Below, piece after piece: positions 52,813-61,248 of a DNA stretch of 64,000 nucleotides (within the stretch, counting starts at the first letter, position 1; the number at the start of each line of letters is the position of its first letter). The position numbers and the translations under genes are program-made. Source of the DNA: Chitinophagales bacterium (GTDB taxonomy: Bacteria; Bacteroidota; Bacteroidia; Chitinophagales; LD1); contig JAEUUZ010000048.1 of NCBI GenBank assembly GCA_016786765.1, positions 1 to 64,000 on the forward strand, in the 5' to 3' direction. The notes below the pieces were generated by a model. That model was not told the origin of the DNA. It did no database searches and worked only from the letters and a program-made list of their open reading frames with translations.

Positions 52813-53439
52813 TCAATCAAGTTTATATATCTCCATAATATCGGTAAGTATCTTTGGAAAATCAATTCTTAGGTCGATGAGCTTTCCGGAATGTATATCA
52901 AAGACCCAACCATATACTTGTAAACCTCTCTCTTTGTATGCTTGTTGGACAGCAGCTGTTTTAATTAAATTCACACATTGTTCTTGAACATTCAGTTCAA
53001 CTAATCTATCATAACGTTTATCCAAATCAACAATACAATTCAATTCATCTTTGTGCAGGCGATACACGTCTCGAATATTGCGTAACCACGGATTCAATAA
53101 TCCTAAATCTTGCGATTGCATAGCTGCTTTAACGCCTCCACAAGCGTAATGTCCGCACACTACGATATTATTGACCTTTAGATGGCGTACGGCATAGTTT
53201 AATACCGACATCACATTTAAATCAATAGATATGACCATATTGGCAACATTTCTATGAATGAACACCTCTCCCGGTTTAGCTCCCATTAAATCTTCAGCTG
53301 TAACACGACTATCGCTACAACCAATGTAAAGCGTATCAGGAGTTTGTCCCTTTGAAAGATTCGCAAAATAATCAGGGTCTAACGCTAATTTTTCTGCAAT
53401 CCACGCTTCGTTATTCTTTCTGATTTGTTCAAAATTCAT
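52813..53439 (-). CDS. can: Beta-class carbonic anhydrase
   Basis: A 208-residue zinc enzyme for CO2 hydration. The ligands are visible: Cys41 in CSDSRV (with Asp43 and Arg45 of the catalytic dyad), His97 and Cys100 in GHYACGG. The following segment GLLNPWLRNIRDVYRLH is typical of the Can/CynT type II forms. No signal peptide, hence cytoplasmic. The ATG lies 10 bases after the stop of the bestrophin gene, so both are on one transcript. Confidence 0.95.
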   Translation of the reverse strand: MNFEQIRKNNEAWIAEKLALDPDYFANLSKGQTPDTLYIGCSDSRVTAEDLMGAKPGEVFIHRNVANMVISIDLNVMSVLNYAVRHLKVNNIVVCGHYACGGVKAAMQSQDLGLLNPWLRNIRDVYRLHKDELNCIVDLDKRYDRLVELNVQEQCVNLIKTAAVQQAYKERGLQVYGWVFDIHSGKLIDLRIDFPKILTDIMEIYKLD

Positions 53440-53449
53440 TTGTTTCGCT

Positions 53450-54472
53450 TTAAGTAAGAATAAAATTAGATGGTTTGAGTGGTTCTAATTGATGCGGGAC
53501 TTGTAACATTTCCAACATATCGATTTCAATATTCCGACTCATTTGTGTTATGGGTACATCGTTTGCGCTTCCCTCAAATGGATTCTCAGAAGACTCTCCA
53601 ATCTTTTCTAATGTGGTAAAAATCCAACCTGATAGAGCCGCAAAAGGAATAGTAAGCCAAATCATGTTATGCCCTAGTTTGCCAAACTCTTGCAACATTC
53701 CAAACGGAATCAGTAATACAAATATCTTCACGAACCAAAGATTTAGTGTAGCGTATTGTCTTGGATAAGGGAAGTTTTTGATACGCTCACTAGCCCCTTG
53801 TTGCGCATAAAAATCAACTAACATCTTTTCTAATTCCATATGCCGAAAGTCTTCAATAAACCCACTTTCTTTAAGGTGCTTCAGATGTGACGATTGTAAA
53901 GCAATAAGCTGAGCGGCTTTATTCGTTTTTTGCATAACGATTAAATACTCCTCTTCTTTCAAATAGGGTTTAATGGCATCCGCTAATTTGTGTTCATGTT
54001 CATCTACTTTGAACCACCGATTTTTGTATTCAAGGTTGTGAACTTTATAAATGGCTTCCCACGCTTTAGCTTCCCGCAATTGAAAGCGAAGGGCAGTAAG
54101 CCAGGCAAAATGTCGGTTATATAACTCAAGATGAATAGCTTTGAGCTCATCGTCAGCAATAACTTGTTTTGCATGTGTATTAGTTACATAATCTTTCACC
54201 ATTATTCCCCAACTGCGACTACCATTCACTATAGAACCCCAAATTCTTCGTGCTTCCCACATTCTATCGTAAGAGGCATTGTTTTTAAAACCTACAACAA
54301 ATGCAACAGCTGTACCTAATAGGGCTATCGGTAACCAAGGTAGTGCTAACCAGGTCCATCCTAACACTTTATATAAAACAACAGGTATTGTTGCAATGAG
54401 CAACAACATGTAAATGTCTCGTCTTGTCCAAAAAAGAACTTCCTTTATAGTATATGTGTTTCCTGTGTGCAT
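53450..54472 (-). CDS. Bestrophin-family ion channel
   Basis: A 340-residue membrane protein of the bestrophin/UPF0187 family. The N-terminal pore helices include IPVVLYKVLGWTW and the family signature VGFKNNASYDRMWEARRIWGSIVNGSR (residues ~60-87), and the C-terminal part has the segment NPFEGSANDVPITQMSRNIEIDMLEML, which forms the cytosolic gate region. Bacterial bestrophins are pentamers, cation- or anion-selective. Encoded directly before a beta-carbonic anhydrase, it may pass bicarbonate; that is inference. Confidence 0.9.
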   Translation of the reverse strand: MHTGNTYTIKEVLFWTRRDIYMLLLIATIPVVLYKVLGWTWLALPWLPIALLGTAVAFVVGFKNNASYDRMWEARRIWGSIVNGSRSWGIMVKDYVTNTHAKQVIADDELKAIHLELYNRHFAWLTALRFQLREAKAWEAIYKVHNLEYKNRWFKVDEHEHKLADAIKPYLKEEEYLIVMQKTNKAAQLIALQSSHLKHLKESGFIEDFRHMELEKMLVDFYAQQGASERIKNFPYPRQYATLNLWFVKIFVLLIPFGMLQEFGKLGHNMIWLTIPFAALSGWIFTTLEKIGESSENPFEGSANDVPITQMSRNIEIDMLEMLQVPHQLEPLKPSNFILT

Positions 54473-54563
54473 CTTACAAAGAATTAAATACCAATAGATT
54501 GGTTAATATCCAAAGATACCTAATCAATCAAAACGGACAATTTTTTTGGAAATAAGTGTAGTA

Positions 54564-54881
54564 TTATGCTTGTGCAATTGGTCCAAAGCCCATTGGGTAA
54601 GGAACATTTTCGTTATCCTCTATAACACCAAACTGGTCTTCGTATTTCTTGATATTTTCAGATAAAGCACGCACAAAACGCTTAGCATGCTGCGGTGTAA
54701 GTACAATTCTCGCTTTTACTTTTGCCTTTGGAATGCCCGGCATTAAACGAACATAGTCAATGATAAACTCTTGATTGGAGTGTGCAATAATCGCGAAGTT
54801 TGAATAAATACCTTCAGCGATTTCTTCTGGCAATTCAATATTGATTTGATTTTGTTGATTAGGGTCTTGAACGTTATCCAT
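54564..54881 (-). CDS. DUF3467 protein
   Basis: A 105-residue soluble protein with the DUF3467 pattern: INIELPEEIAEGIYSNFAIIAHS, FIIDYVRLMPGIPKAKVKARIVLTPQHAKRFVRALSENI. The family is widespread in Bacteroidota and has no known function. It has its own upstream region; no close coupling to the M20 peptidase (62 bases away). Confidence 0.92.
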   Translation of the reverse strand: MDNVQDPNQQNQINIELPEEIAEGIYSNFAIIAHSNQEFIIDYVRLMPGIPKAKVKARIVLTPQHAKRFVRALSENIKKYEDQFGVIEDNENVPYPMGFGPIAQA

Positions 54882-54943
54882 TGTAATAGTTTAAGATGTA
54901 AGATTTAGTGATTTAAGATTTTCAATTTAAAAGTAATTTGAAA

Positions 54944-56404
54944 TTACAAATGTTTCATCATTTGTTCGTAGAAGGCAATCATTTCCATAAAATCATGAAT
55001 ACCTATTCGTTCGTTAACGCCATGAATGGTGCGCAATTGTTCTTTACTCATTCGAACTGGCATACAGCGAATCAACGACTCCGATACTTTCTCAAAATGT
55101 TTTGAATCGGTTCCACCAATCATTAGAAAAGGGGAGACTAAAACATCCGGAAAAACTTCACCACAAACGGCTTGGGTTGTTTTGAATCCAAACGTTGATG
55201 TACTGGTGATGGGTGATGGATCAAACGAATTCTCGGCTACTTCAATAACAACGCGTTCATCATTAACTACATCTTTTATTTCTTTCAGAACACCAACACA
55301 CGTTTGTCCGGTAAGAATACGGAAGTTTACTTTCGCTTTAGCCTCTCCGGGAATCAAATTATCTTTCACACCAGCCTCCAAAATGGTAATGGAAGATGTA
55401 GTTCTGGTTACAGCATTCCCCTCCCCTCCTACATTTTGGTAAGCTTTTATAATGATTGGAGCAAATAACCATCGATTCGTGAATAATAGCCTTGCCGGCA
55501 TTTTCATTTCCGGACCAACATAATCAACAAAATCGGCCAACACAGGTGATAACTGAGCAGGAAAGGGATGTGCATTAATTTTCTGTAATGCATCTACTAA
55601 TACTCCTGTAGACGTTTCTTTCTCCGGTTTACTGGAATGTCCGCCTTTGATTTTTACAGAAATATTCAACGTCATGTACCCTTTTTCAGCCGTACCAATA
55701 AGCATCACAGGCTTATCAACAAATGGAACCATTTTACTCGTGCACATTCCACCTTCATCTAAATTGAAACGCGTTTTTATGCCCTTCGATAGAAAGAATT
55801 TCGCCACTTCTCCTGCGCCTAGATTCCCTCCAATTTCCTCGTCATGACCAAATACTAAGTAAATATCATTCTCCGGGGTAAAACCTTTCTTTAGTAATGC
55901 CTCTGTAGATTCTAACATCGCAATGGCACTTCCTTTATCATCCAGTGTTCCTCTACCCCAAACCATTCCTTCTGCTGTATCTCCACTAAATGGAGCATGT
56001 GTCCATTCGCTTTTATTCACTGTTTCGATTGGAACAACATCTAAATGGGCATACAAAATAGATGGTTTAGCAGCACTAGACTTCCCTTTCCATCGATAAA
56101 TTAATGAGAAAGAATTTATCACTGTTTTCTCCAAACGCTGTGTGGTAAGCGGATAAACACTATCAAACAAACGGTGTACTGCTAGAAAGCCAGCAGTATC
56201 GGTATTTATATGTCCATCGTACGATACTGTTGGAATTCGAATAGCACTTTGTAAATGCTGTAATGCATCGTATCGAATGCTGAACGTTTTTCTTTCCCCG
56301 GATGTCCTTAACTGTTTTGATTCGGTAGTATATGTTTTGACAAACAACACACAAACCAATAGTAGCAAGACAACAAGAACGAATAGCAAGGTTTTCTTCA
56401 GCAT
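54944..56404 (-). CDS. M20-family zinc peptidase (PM20D1/carboxypeptidase S-like)
   Basis: A 486-residue membrane-anchored peptidase. A hydrophobic helix (residues ~5-23) is followed by the M20 catalytic core: LYAHLDVVPIE (zinc His and Asp), GRGTLDDKGSAIAMLE (bridging Asp), GHDEEIGGNLG (catalytic and zinc Glu), and GGTDSKHFEKVS (zinc His). The dimerisation lid (about 240-355) is present. The length and motifs fit carboxypeptidase S and N-acyl amino acid hydrolase PM20D1. Substrate unknown. Located 11 bases after ettA. Confidence 0.92.
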   Translation of the reverse strand: MLKKTLLFVLVVLLLLVCVLFVKTYTTESKQLRTSGERKTFSIRYDALQHLQSAIRIPTVSYDGHINTDTAGFLAVHRLFDSVYPLTTQRLEKTVINSFSLIYRWKGKSSAAKPSILYAHLDVVPIETVNKSEWTHAPFSGDTAEGMVWGRGTLDDKGSAIAMLESTEALLKKGFTPENDIYLVFGHDEEIGGNLGAGEVAKFFLSKGIKTRFNLDEGGMCTSKMVPFVDKPVMLIGTAEKGYMTLNISVKIKGGHSSKPEKETSTGVLVDALQKINAHPFPAQLSPVLADFVDYVGPEMKMPARLLFTNRWLFAPIIIKAYQNVGGEGNAVTRTTSSITILEAGVKDNLIPGEAKAKVNFRILTGQTCVGVLKEIKDVVNDERVVIEVAENSFDPSPITSTSTFGFKTTQAVCGEVFPDVLVSPFLMIGGTDSKHFEKVSESLIRCMPVRMSKEQLRTIHGVNERIGIHDFMEMIAFYEQMMKHL

Positions 56405-56415
56405 CGTTTATTGTT

Positions 56416-58092
56416 TTAGCCAACCAATTTTTTGTATTTGAATCGTTTAGGTTGTTCGCCTAAACGCGCTTTTCTGTTTTCTTCGTATTCACTGAAACCG
56501 CCTTCAAAGAAGTAAACTGTTCCTTCTCCTTCAAAAGCTAAAATATGTGTACATACTCTATCCAAAAACCAACGGTCGTGAGAGATAACAACGGCACAAC
56601 CGGCATAGTTGTTTAATGCTTCTTCCAAAGCACGAATGGTATTAATATCCAAGTCGTTGGTAGGCTCATCCAGTAATAACACGTTGGCTTCTTCACGCAA
56701 GGTCATAGCTAAATGCAAACGATTTCGTTCACCACCGGAAAGTACTTTCAATTTCTTTTGCTGATCGGCACCATTGAAGTTGAAACGCGATACATAAGCA
56801 CGTGAGTTCATTTTCAATTTACCGGTTTCAATCCATTCATCACCGTTTGAAATTACATCAAACACCGTTTTTTCAGGATCCATTTTAGAGTGCGCCTGAT
56901 CTACATAAGCAATCTTAACCGTTTCGCCAATTTCAAAGGTTCCTGAAAGTGGCTGCTCCTCTCCCATTATCATTCGGAACAAAGTGGTTTTACCTGCACC
57001 ATTCGGTCCGATAATCCCTACAATTCCCCCTTGTGGTAAAGCGAAATTTAAATGTTCATACAACAAGCGATCGCCAAAACCTTTGGCTACATCGTTGGCT
57101 ACAATTACTTTTGAACCTAATCGCGGTCCCGGTGGAATGTACAACTCTAACTTTTCGTCATTTTGTTTTACATCCTCTTCCAACATCTGTTCGTAGTTCT
57201 TCAATCGAGCTTTAGATTTGGCTTGACGGCCTTTCACCCCCTGACGTACCCAATCTAACTCACGCTCCAATACTTTTCTGCGTTTCGATTCCACTTTCTC
57301 TTCTTGTCCCATACGTATGGCTTTCTGATCTAACCAAGATGAGTAATTACCTTTCCAAGGAATACCTTCACCACGATCCAATTCCAAAATCCAACCTGCT
57401 ACGTTATCCAAGAAATAACGGTCGTGGGTAATACAGATAACTGTTCCGCGATATTGTGCTAAGTGATGCTCTAACCACAACACCGATTCGGCATCTAAGT
57501 GGTTGGTTGGCTCATCCAGCAACAATACATCCGGTTCTTGTAACAACAATCGACATAAAGCTACTCGTCTGCGTTCTCCACCCGAAAGCGTTTCAATCTT
57601 TGCCTCAGGATCCGGACATTGCAATGCATCCATAGCTCGGTTCAATACCTGATCGATTTCCCAAGCATTTGCTGCATCTATTTTATCCTGTAATAAGCCC
57701 TGACGATCCAACAATTTGGTCATTTCATCATCACTCATCGGCTCCATGAATTTGTTACCGATTTCTTCGAATTCAGTAAGCATATCAAAAATCTCTTTCT
57801 TGCCTTCGCGAATTACCTCAATAACGGTCTTTCCATTATCCAACAGGGGTTCTTGCTCTAAATAACCAACAGAGAAATCTTTGCTCGATTCAATTTTTCC
57901 AACATAGTTTTGATCCAATCCTGCAATGATTTTGAGCAATGTCGACTTACCGGAACCGTTCATACCAATGATGCCAATTTTTGCACCGTAATAGAACGAG
58001 AGGTATATATCTTTCAGAATTTGACGGCTTGGCGGAATGATTTTACTTACACCCACCATCGAAAAAATAATCTTATTGGAAACTTCTGCCAT
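56416..58092 (-). CDS. ettA: Energy-dependent translational throttle protein EttA (ABC-F)
   Basis: A 558-residue ABC-F ATPase that binds the ribosomal E site and controls the first step of elongation according to ATP/ADP. Two nucleotide-binding domains have Walker A GMNGSGKST and GPNGAGKTT and signatures LSGGERRRVALCRLLL and LSGGERNRLHLAMTL. The arm insertion in domain 1 and the long basic linker (EKVESKRRKVLERELDWVRQGVKGRQAKSKARL) that defines EttA are present. No membrane part, as expected. A -7 box lies at 58113-58120 and the M20 gene follows by 11 bases. Confidence 0.95.
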   Translation of the reverse strand: MAEVSNKIIFSMVGVSKIIPPSRQILKDIYLSFYYGAKIGIIGMNGSGKSTLLKIIAGLDQNYVGKIESSKDFSVGYLEQEPLLDNGKTVIEVIREGKKEIFDMLTEFEEIGNKFMEPMSDDEMTKLLDRQGLLQDKIDAANAWEIDQVLNRAMDALQCPDPEAKIETLSGGERRRVALCRLLLQEPDVLLLDEPTNHLDAESVLWLEHHLAQYRGTVICITHDRYFLDNVAGWILELDRGEGIPWKGNYSSWLDQKAIRMGQEEKVESKRRKVLERELDWVRQGVKGRQAKSKARLKNYEQMLEEDVKQNDEKLELYIPPGPRLGSKVIVANDVAKGFGDRLLYEHLNFALPQGGIVGIIGPNGAGKTTLFRMIMGEEQPLSGTFEIGETVKIAYVDQAHSKMDPEKTVFDVISNGDEWIETGKLKMNSRAYVSRFNFNGADQQKKLKVLSGGERNRLHLAMTLREEANVLLLDEPTNDLDINTIRALEEALNNYAGCAVVISHDRWFLDRVCTHILAFEGEGTVYFFEGGFSEYEENRKARLGEQPKRFKYKKLVG

Positions 58093-58112
58093 TTCTTTGA
58101 AATTTTGTTGTG

Positions 58113-58120
58113 CGAATGTA
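58113..58120 (-). promoter_or_regulatory. Predicted -7 box of ettA
   Basis: The minus strand reads TACATTCG, ending 20 bases before the ATG at 58092. Confidence 0.4.
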
Positions 58121-58239
58121 ATTATTTGCCCGGCTTATTTCAGAATTGTATAACATTGATTTTTGAACAATTTGCTATTCGTTTCATGCCCTCTAAAAGA
58201 AAATCCCTGAAGCCTGTAGTGTAAAGATAAATAGTAAAC

Positions 58240-59202
58240 ATGCATTGGACATTTAAGTTGCGAAGACATTTCGTTTTTCTACGTCAACTGTTTTGGGAAG
58301 CCTTTCGTGAAAAAATGTTGATCTCATTTGTTGCCACCTGCGTTTTTGCTACGCTCATTGCCATGCTGAATAATTTTCTTTACGATAGCCATGTTTGGGA
58401 TCATTTTTACACTGAACCTGGCATTGAAGATATCTTCTGCGAATTCACCGATATGAAACGCTTTGTTCGTCAGCCTATCAATACATTCACTAATTTTATT
58501 TATCTCATCAATGGCATGTACTTTTTCAGTAAGGGCTTGGAAGACATGAAGAAAAAGCGTTCCTATAATCTAATTACGGCCAACCATTTCTATTCATTTG
58601 TTTTATCGTTTATCAGTTTTTACGTTTTTGCTACAAGTAGTTTCTTTCATTCGTCTTTAGTAGAAGTAGCTTCAGATATGGACTTTTCAGGGGTATACAG
58701 CATTTCTCTATTTCCGTTAATGTATTTATCGCATCGTGTATTATTAACGGTCCGAGGAAAAGATACGAGCAAAAAGTATTGGACAGAACGACTTATTCTC
58801 ATCATTCTTTTTAGCTGTATTTATCTACTACTTACATTTGTAGTTCCCATGCATTATGTTCATCCTATTGTTGGAACATTTATTCTCCTCATCATTGGAT
58901 TTGGTACGTATCTCGAAAAAAAATCGCCCAATACCAATAAAGACTATTTGATTGCAACAGGAATTTCCATCACCATGGCCGTTGTTTTTTTTGAATTTGA
59001 TTTCAAGAAAATTATGTGCAATCCACATATCCTAATATACCCGCACAGCCTATGGCATCTGTTTAATGGGATGTCGATTTTCTTTTTCTATCTCTACATT
59101 CGCAGTGAAAGTTACAAACCGGAATACGACAATTTACGGAGTAATTTGAAACGTATGGCGCACGATAAAGTATCTGAACGATACAATTCTAAATCCAATT
59201 AA
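58240..59202 (+). CDS. Ceramidase-like membrane protein (CREST superfamily)
   Basis: A 320-residue membrane protein with about seven to eight helices. Polar intramembrane residues follow the alkaline ceramidase/CREST pattern: FCE with a following RQPINTFTNFIYLING in the first part, TSSFFHSSL in the third helix, DMDFSGVY in the next, and HSLWHLFNG in the last. These Ser, His, Asp and HxxxH positions form the zinc site of ceramidases and adiponectin receptors. A lipid amidase is the best guess; many Bacteroidota make sphingolipids. Function remains to be shown, but the motif set is complete. Confidence 0.75.
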   Translation: MHWTFKLRRHFVFLRQLFWEAFREKMLISFVATCVFATLIAMLNNFLYDSHVWDHFYTEPGIEDIFCEFTDMKRFVRQPINTFTNFIYLINGMYFFSKGLEDMKKKRSYNLITANHFYSFVLSFISFYVFATSSFFHSSLVEVASDMDFSGVYSISLFPLMYLSHRVLLTVRGKDTSKKYWTERLILIILFSCIYLLLTFVVPMHYVHPIVGTFILLIIGFGTYLEKKSPNTNKDYLIATGISITMAVVFFEFDFKKIMCNPHILIYPHSLWHLFNGMSIFFFYLYIRSESYKPEYDNLRSNLKRMAHDKVSERYNSKSN

Positions 59203-59216
59203 GCTCAAGCACAAAA

Positions 59217-59246
59217 AAAGCAAAGTCGTAAACACAACTTCGCTTT
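59217..59246. terminator. Probable terminator between convergent genes
   Basis: AAAGCAAAGT (59217-59226) and ACTTCGCTTT (59237-59246) pair except for one A/C mismatch, around a ten-base loop. It lies between the stops of the ceramidase-like gene and the lipoprotein gene and has T-rich flanks on both sides. Confidence 0.6.
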
Positions 59247-59263
59247 CTTATATGTTTTAATGA

Positions 59264-59830
59264 TTAGTTAAATGAGCTCCACATCATATTAAAGTCGCCA
59301 CTAGTAGCATCTTTAAACACCGATGGACTGCTGCTATCGTATTCCATTTTTGCTTTGAAAGTACCTGTAACTTTATAAATATTAAACATACCGTTGTTTT
59401 CAACAAATGCTACAGAATTGATTTTTACAAAGTAAGAATGATCTGTTGTTGAATATGAGTAAACATAGCTCATACCAATATTATGCTTAAAAATGATGCC
59501 ATCAATAGGCAAGGTACCTGTACTAGTTGCATCGAAGTAAAAAGTTTTTCCGGCTAATGCTAGAACATCACTTTTCGTAATCGCATTAGTGAAAACAATT
59601 GTAATGCCGGCAGCATCATAGAAATTCTTTTCGCTGTTACACCAACCACCTAATTCATAAGAATCATTGCAACCGGCTTGAAAAACTTGGCTTTTGTTAT
59701 AATAACTTTTGCCATCTAGATTATACTTAATGTAATAACCACTTGATGTGGGATCCGGATCTTTTTTACATGAGCTAAGCCAGGTGATGGAAAAAAGGGC
59801 AAAAAGAAGGAGGATTTGTTGCTTTTTCAT
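59264..59830 (-). CDS. Hypothetical lipoprotein
   Basis: A 188-residue predicted lipoprotein with signal MKKQQILLLFALFSITWLSSC (lipobox LSSC, cysteine at residue 21). The mature part, YYIKYNLDGKSYYNKSQVFQAGCNDS onwards, contains the YxLDGKxY start often seen in small Bacteroidota surface proteins with a beta-sandwich fold, and ends GDFNMMWSSFN. No function known. It has its own -7 box and shares a terminator with the ceramidase-like gene. Confidence 0.75.
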   Translation of the reverse strand: MKKQQILLLFALFSITWLSSCKKDPDPTSSGYYIKYNLDGKSYYNKSQVFQAGCNDSYELGGWCNSEKNFYDAAGITIVFTNAITKSDVLALAGKTFYFDATSTGTLPIDGIIFKHNIGMSYVYSYSTTDHSYFVKINSVAFVENNGMFNIYKVTGTFKAKMEYDSSSPSVFKDATSGDFNMMWSSFN

Positions 59831-59846
59831 AATAATTATTTTTTTG

Positions 59847-59854
59847 CGAAAGTA
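59847..59854 (-). promoter_or_regulatory. Predicted -7 box of the lipoprotein at 59264-59830
   Basis: The minus strand reads TACTTTCG and ends 16 bases before the ATG. Confidence 0.45.
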
Positions 59855-60043
59855 GGAAAAGGGATCATTGAATTCTACTATGTCTTTTGTGTCGAGAATA
59901 TTTTACTTGCCATCATTAGGGCTAAGTTTAGATGAAAATGCATAAACTTTATTTATGCCGATTTACCATATGGATAAAGGCCTAACAATCAACAGCAAGT
60001 GCCCCTGAAATGCCTAAATAAACTTCAACACGAAGATTTTAAA

Positions 60044-60499
60044 CTATAGATTCTGCGAAATATTTGCAGAAAATAAACCGGCATCAGGAGTTGATATGAA
60101 TGTATTTGAAAACTCAACACTTGGCACGCTTACATTTACCTTCGATCCAGAAACAGTTACCGTAGCAACTGCACTTGCACTGTTTGATAAAGTATATGTT
60201 TTGGTACCAATATTCATAATAACATAAACTTGTCCTGCGCTTGAAACCGGAACATTTGTAATCGCATAATTTCCAGGAGCAGGTGGGAAAGAACTAAAAT
60301 GAAAAACGAGATTATTGACTTCACTCGTAGAGGCTGTAGTAGCCGTCAATGTTTTAGCCGTTGTTGAGCCCACAGCTGAATAAGCAGTATAGTTTATACC
60401 TTTAAAACTCCAACTACCGCCTAAAAGGTTATTCGAATTGCTGCAAGATGTAATTAAAAAAAGGCTTAGTATTCCTAGAGCGGCTATGCTATTTTTCAT
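60044..60499 (-). CDS. Hypothetical lipoprotein
   Basis: A 151-residue predicted lipoprotein: signal MKNSIAALGILSLFLITSC with cysteine at residue 19, followed by a Ser/Asn linker and a beta-rich, Ser/Thr/Val-rich domain. The phrase NLLGGSWSFKGINYTA resembles the opening of lipocalin-like domains but is too short for a call. It is similar in size and composition to the preceding lipoprotein, with weak likeness only. A -7 box (minus-strand TACTTTCG) lies at 60515-60522. Confidence 0.7.
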   Translation of the reverse strand: MKNSIAALGILSLFLITSCSNSNNLLGGSWSFKGINYTAYSAVGSTTAKTLTATTASTSEVNNLVFHFSSFPPAPGNYAITNVPVSSAGQVYVIMNIGTKTYTLSNSASAVATVTVSGSKVNVSVPSVEFSNTFISTPDAGLFSANISQNL

Positions 60500-60514
60500 T
60501 ATAAGATGTTTTTA

Positions 60515-60522
60515 CGAAAGTA
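60515..60522 (-). promoter_or_regulatory. Predicted -7 box of the lipoprotein at 60044-60499
   Basis: The minus strand reads TACTTTCG and ends 15 bases before the ATG at 60499. Confidence 0.45.
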
Positions 60523-60576
60523 ACTATTCATTACTATAAGACAAATGTGCGAATTTGATAATGTGTTTTTAAAAAA

Positions 60577-60978
60577 CTAAAATTTGGGCTTTTGTAATCT
60601 TACTTTGAAGTACCAAATCAAAAAAGTCATAACGGCAGGAAGCGCTAAAACAAAAAACAAAATTGAAAATAGGATAGCATCCAATTGAAAATGCTTTTTT
60701 ACGCCTATTGGTCCTGATGATAAATAAATTCCCAAAAAAATAATCGAAAACATTTGTGTGGTAACCAACAAACTGTATATCAAACCAACTTGATTTAAGC
60801 CTTCCTTAGGGCTTGTGTCTACTAATAAAAAAGATAACAACTGATTAAACATCATAAAGAATACCATGACGATAAACATGGTAAAATTTTCAAGTTTTAA
60901 GGTAGAAAAAAAACTATAAAAAAAAAGCAAGAGAAAACTCAAGCCAATTGGGTAAAGTACTTTGTTTTTACTAATCAT
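60577..60978 (-). CDS. Hypothetical four-helix membrane protein
   Basis: A 133-residue very hydrophobic protein with four membrane helices (about residues 10-26, 33-52, 66-88 and 102-125) and a short basic C-terminal tail (FKVRLQKPKF). No family is recognised. Isolated, with 77 bases after and 270 bases before it in which no other gene is visible. Confidence 0.6.
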   Translation of the reverse strand: MISKNKVLYPIGLSFLLLFFYSFFSTLKLENFTMFIVMVFFMMFNQLLSFLLVDTSPKEGLNQVGLIYSLLVTTQMFSIIFLGIYLSSGPIGVKKHFQLDAILFSILFFVLALPAVMTFLIWYFKVRLQKPKF

Positions 60979-61248
60979 AGGTTCTTGGGTGTTTTCTATG
61001 GTAATATTAAAAAAAAATATAATTGTTAATAAGGCTATCTTACAATTATTTCTTCACTCCATTCTTTTGAACAATTTGCCGGAAAAGATTGTAAAGGTTT
61101 TATAAATAGCTTATAACAAATACATTGCCAAAATAAGCAAGGAAATACATCTCATTTATCGTTGTGTGTAAATGCAATAATTACAGTCAAATACAAATTG
61201 TCTTTTCAGAATATGTTCAACTATTCATGGACAAAGACAAAATCCTAA

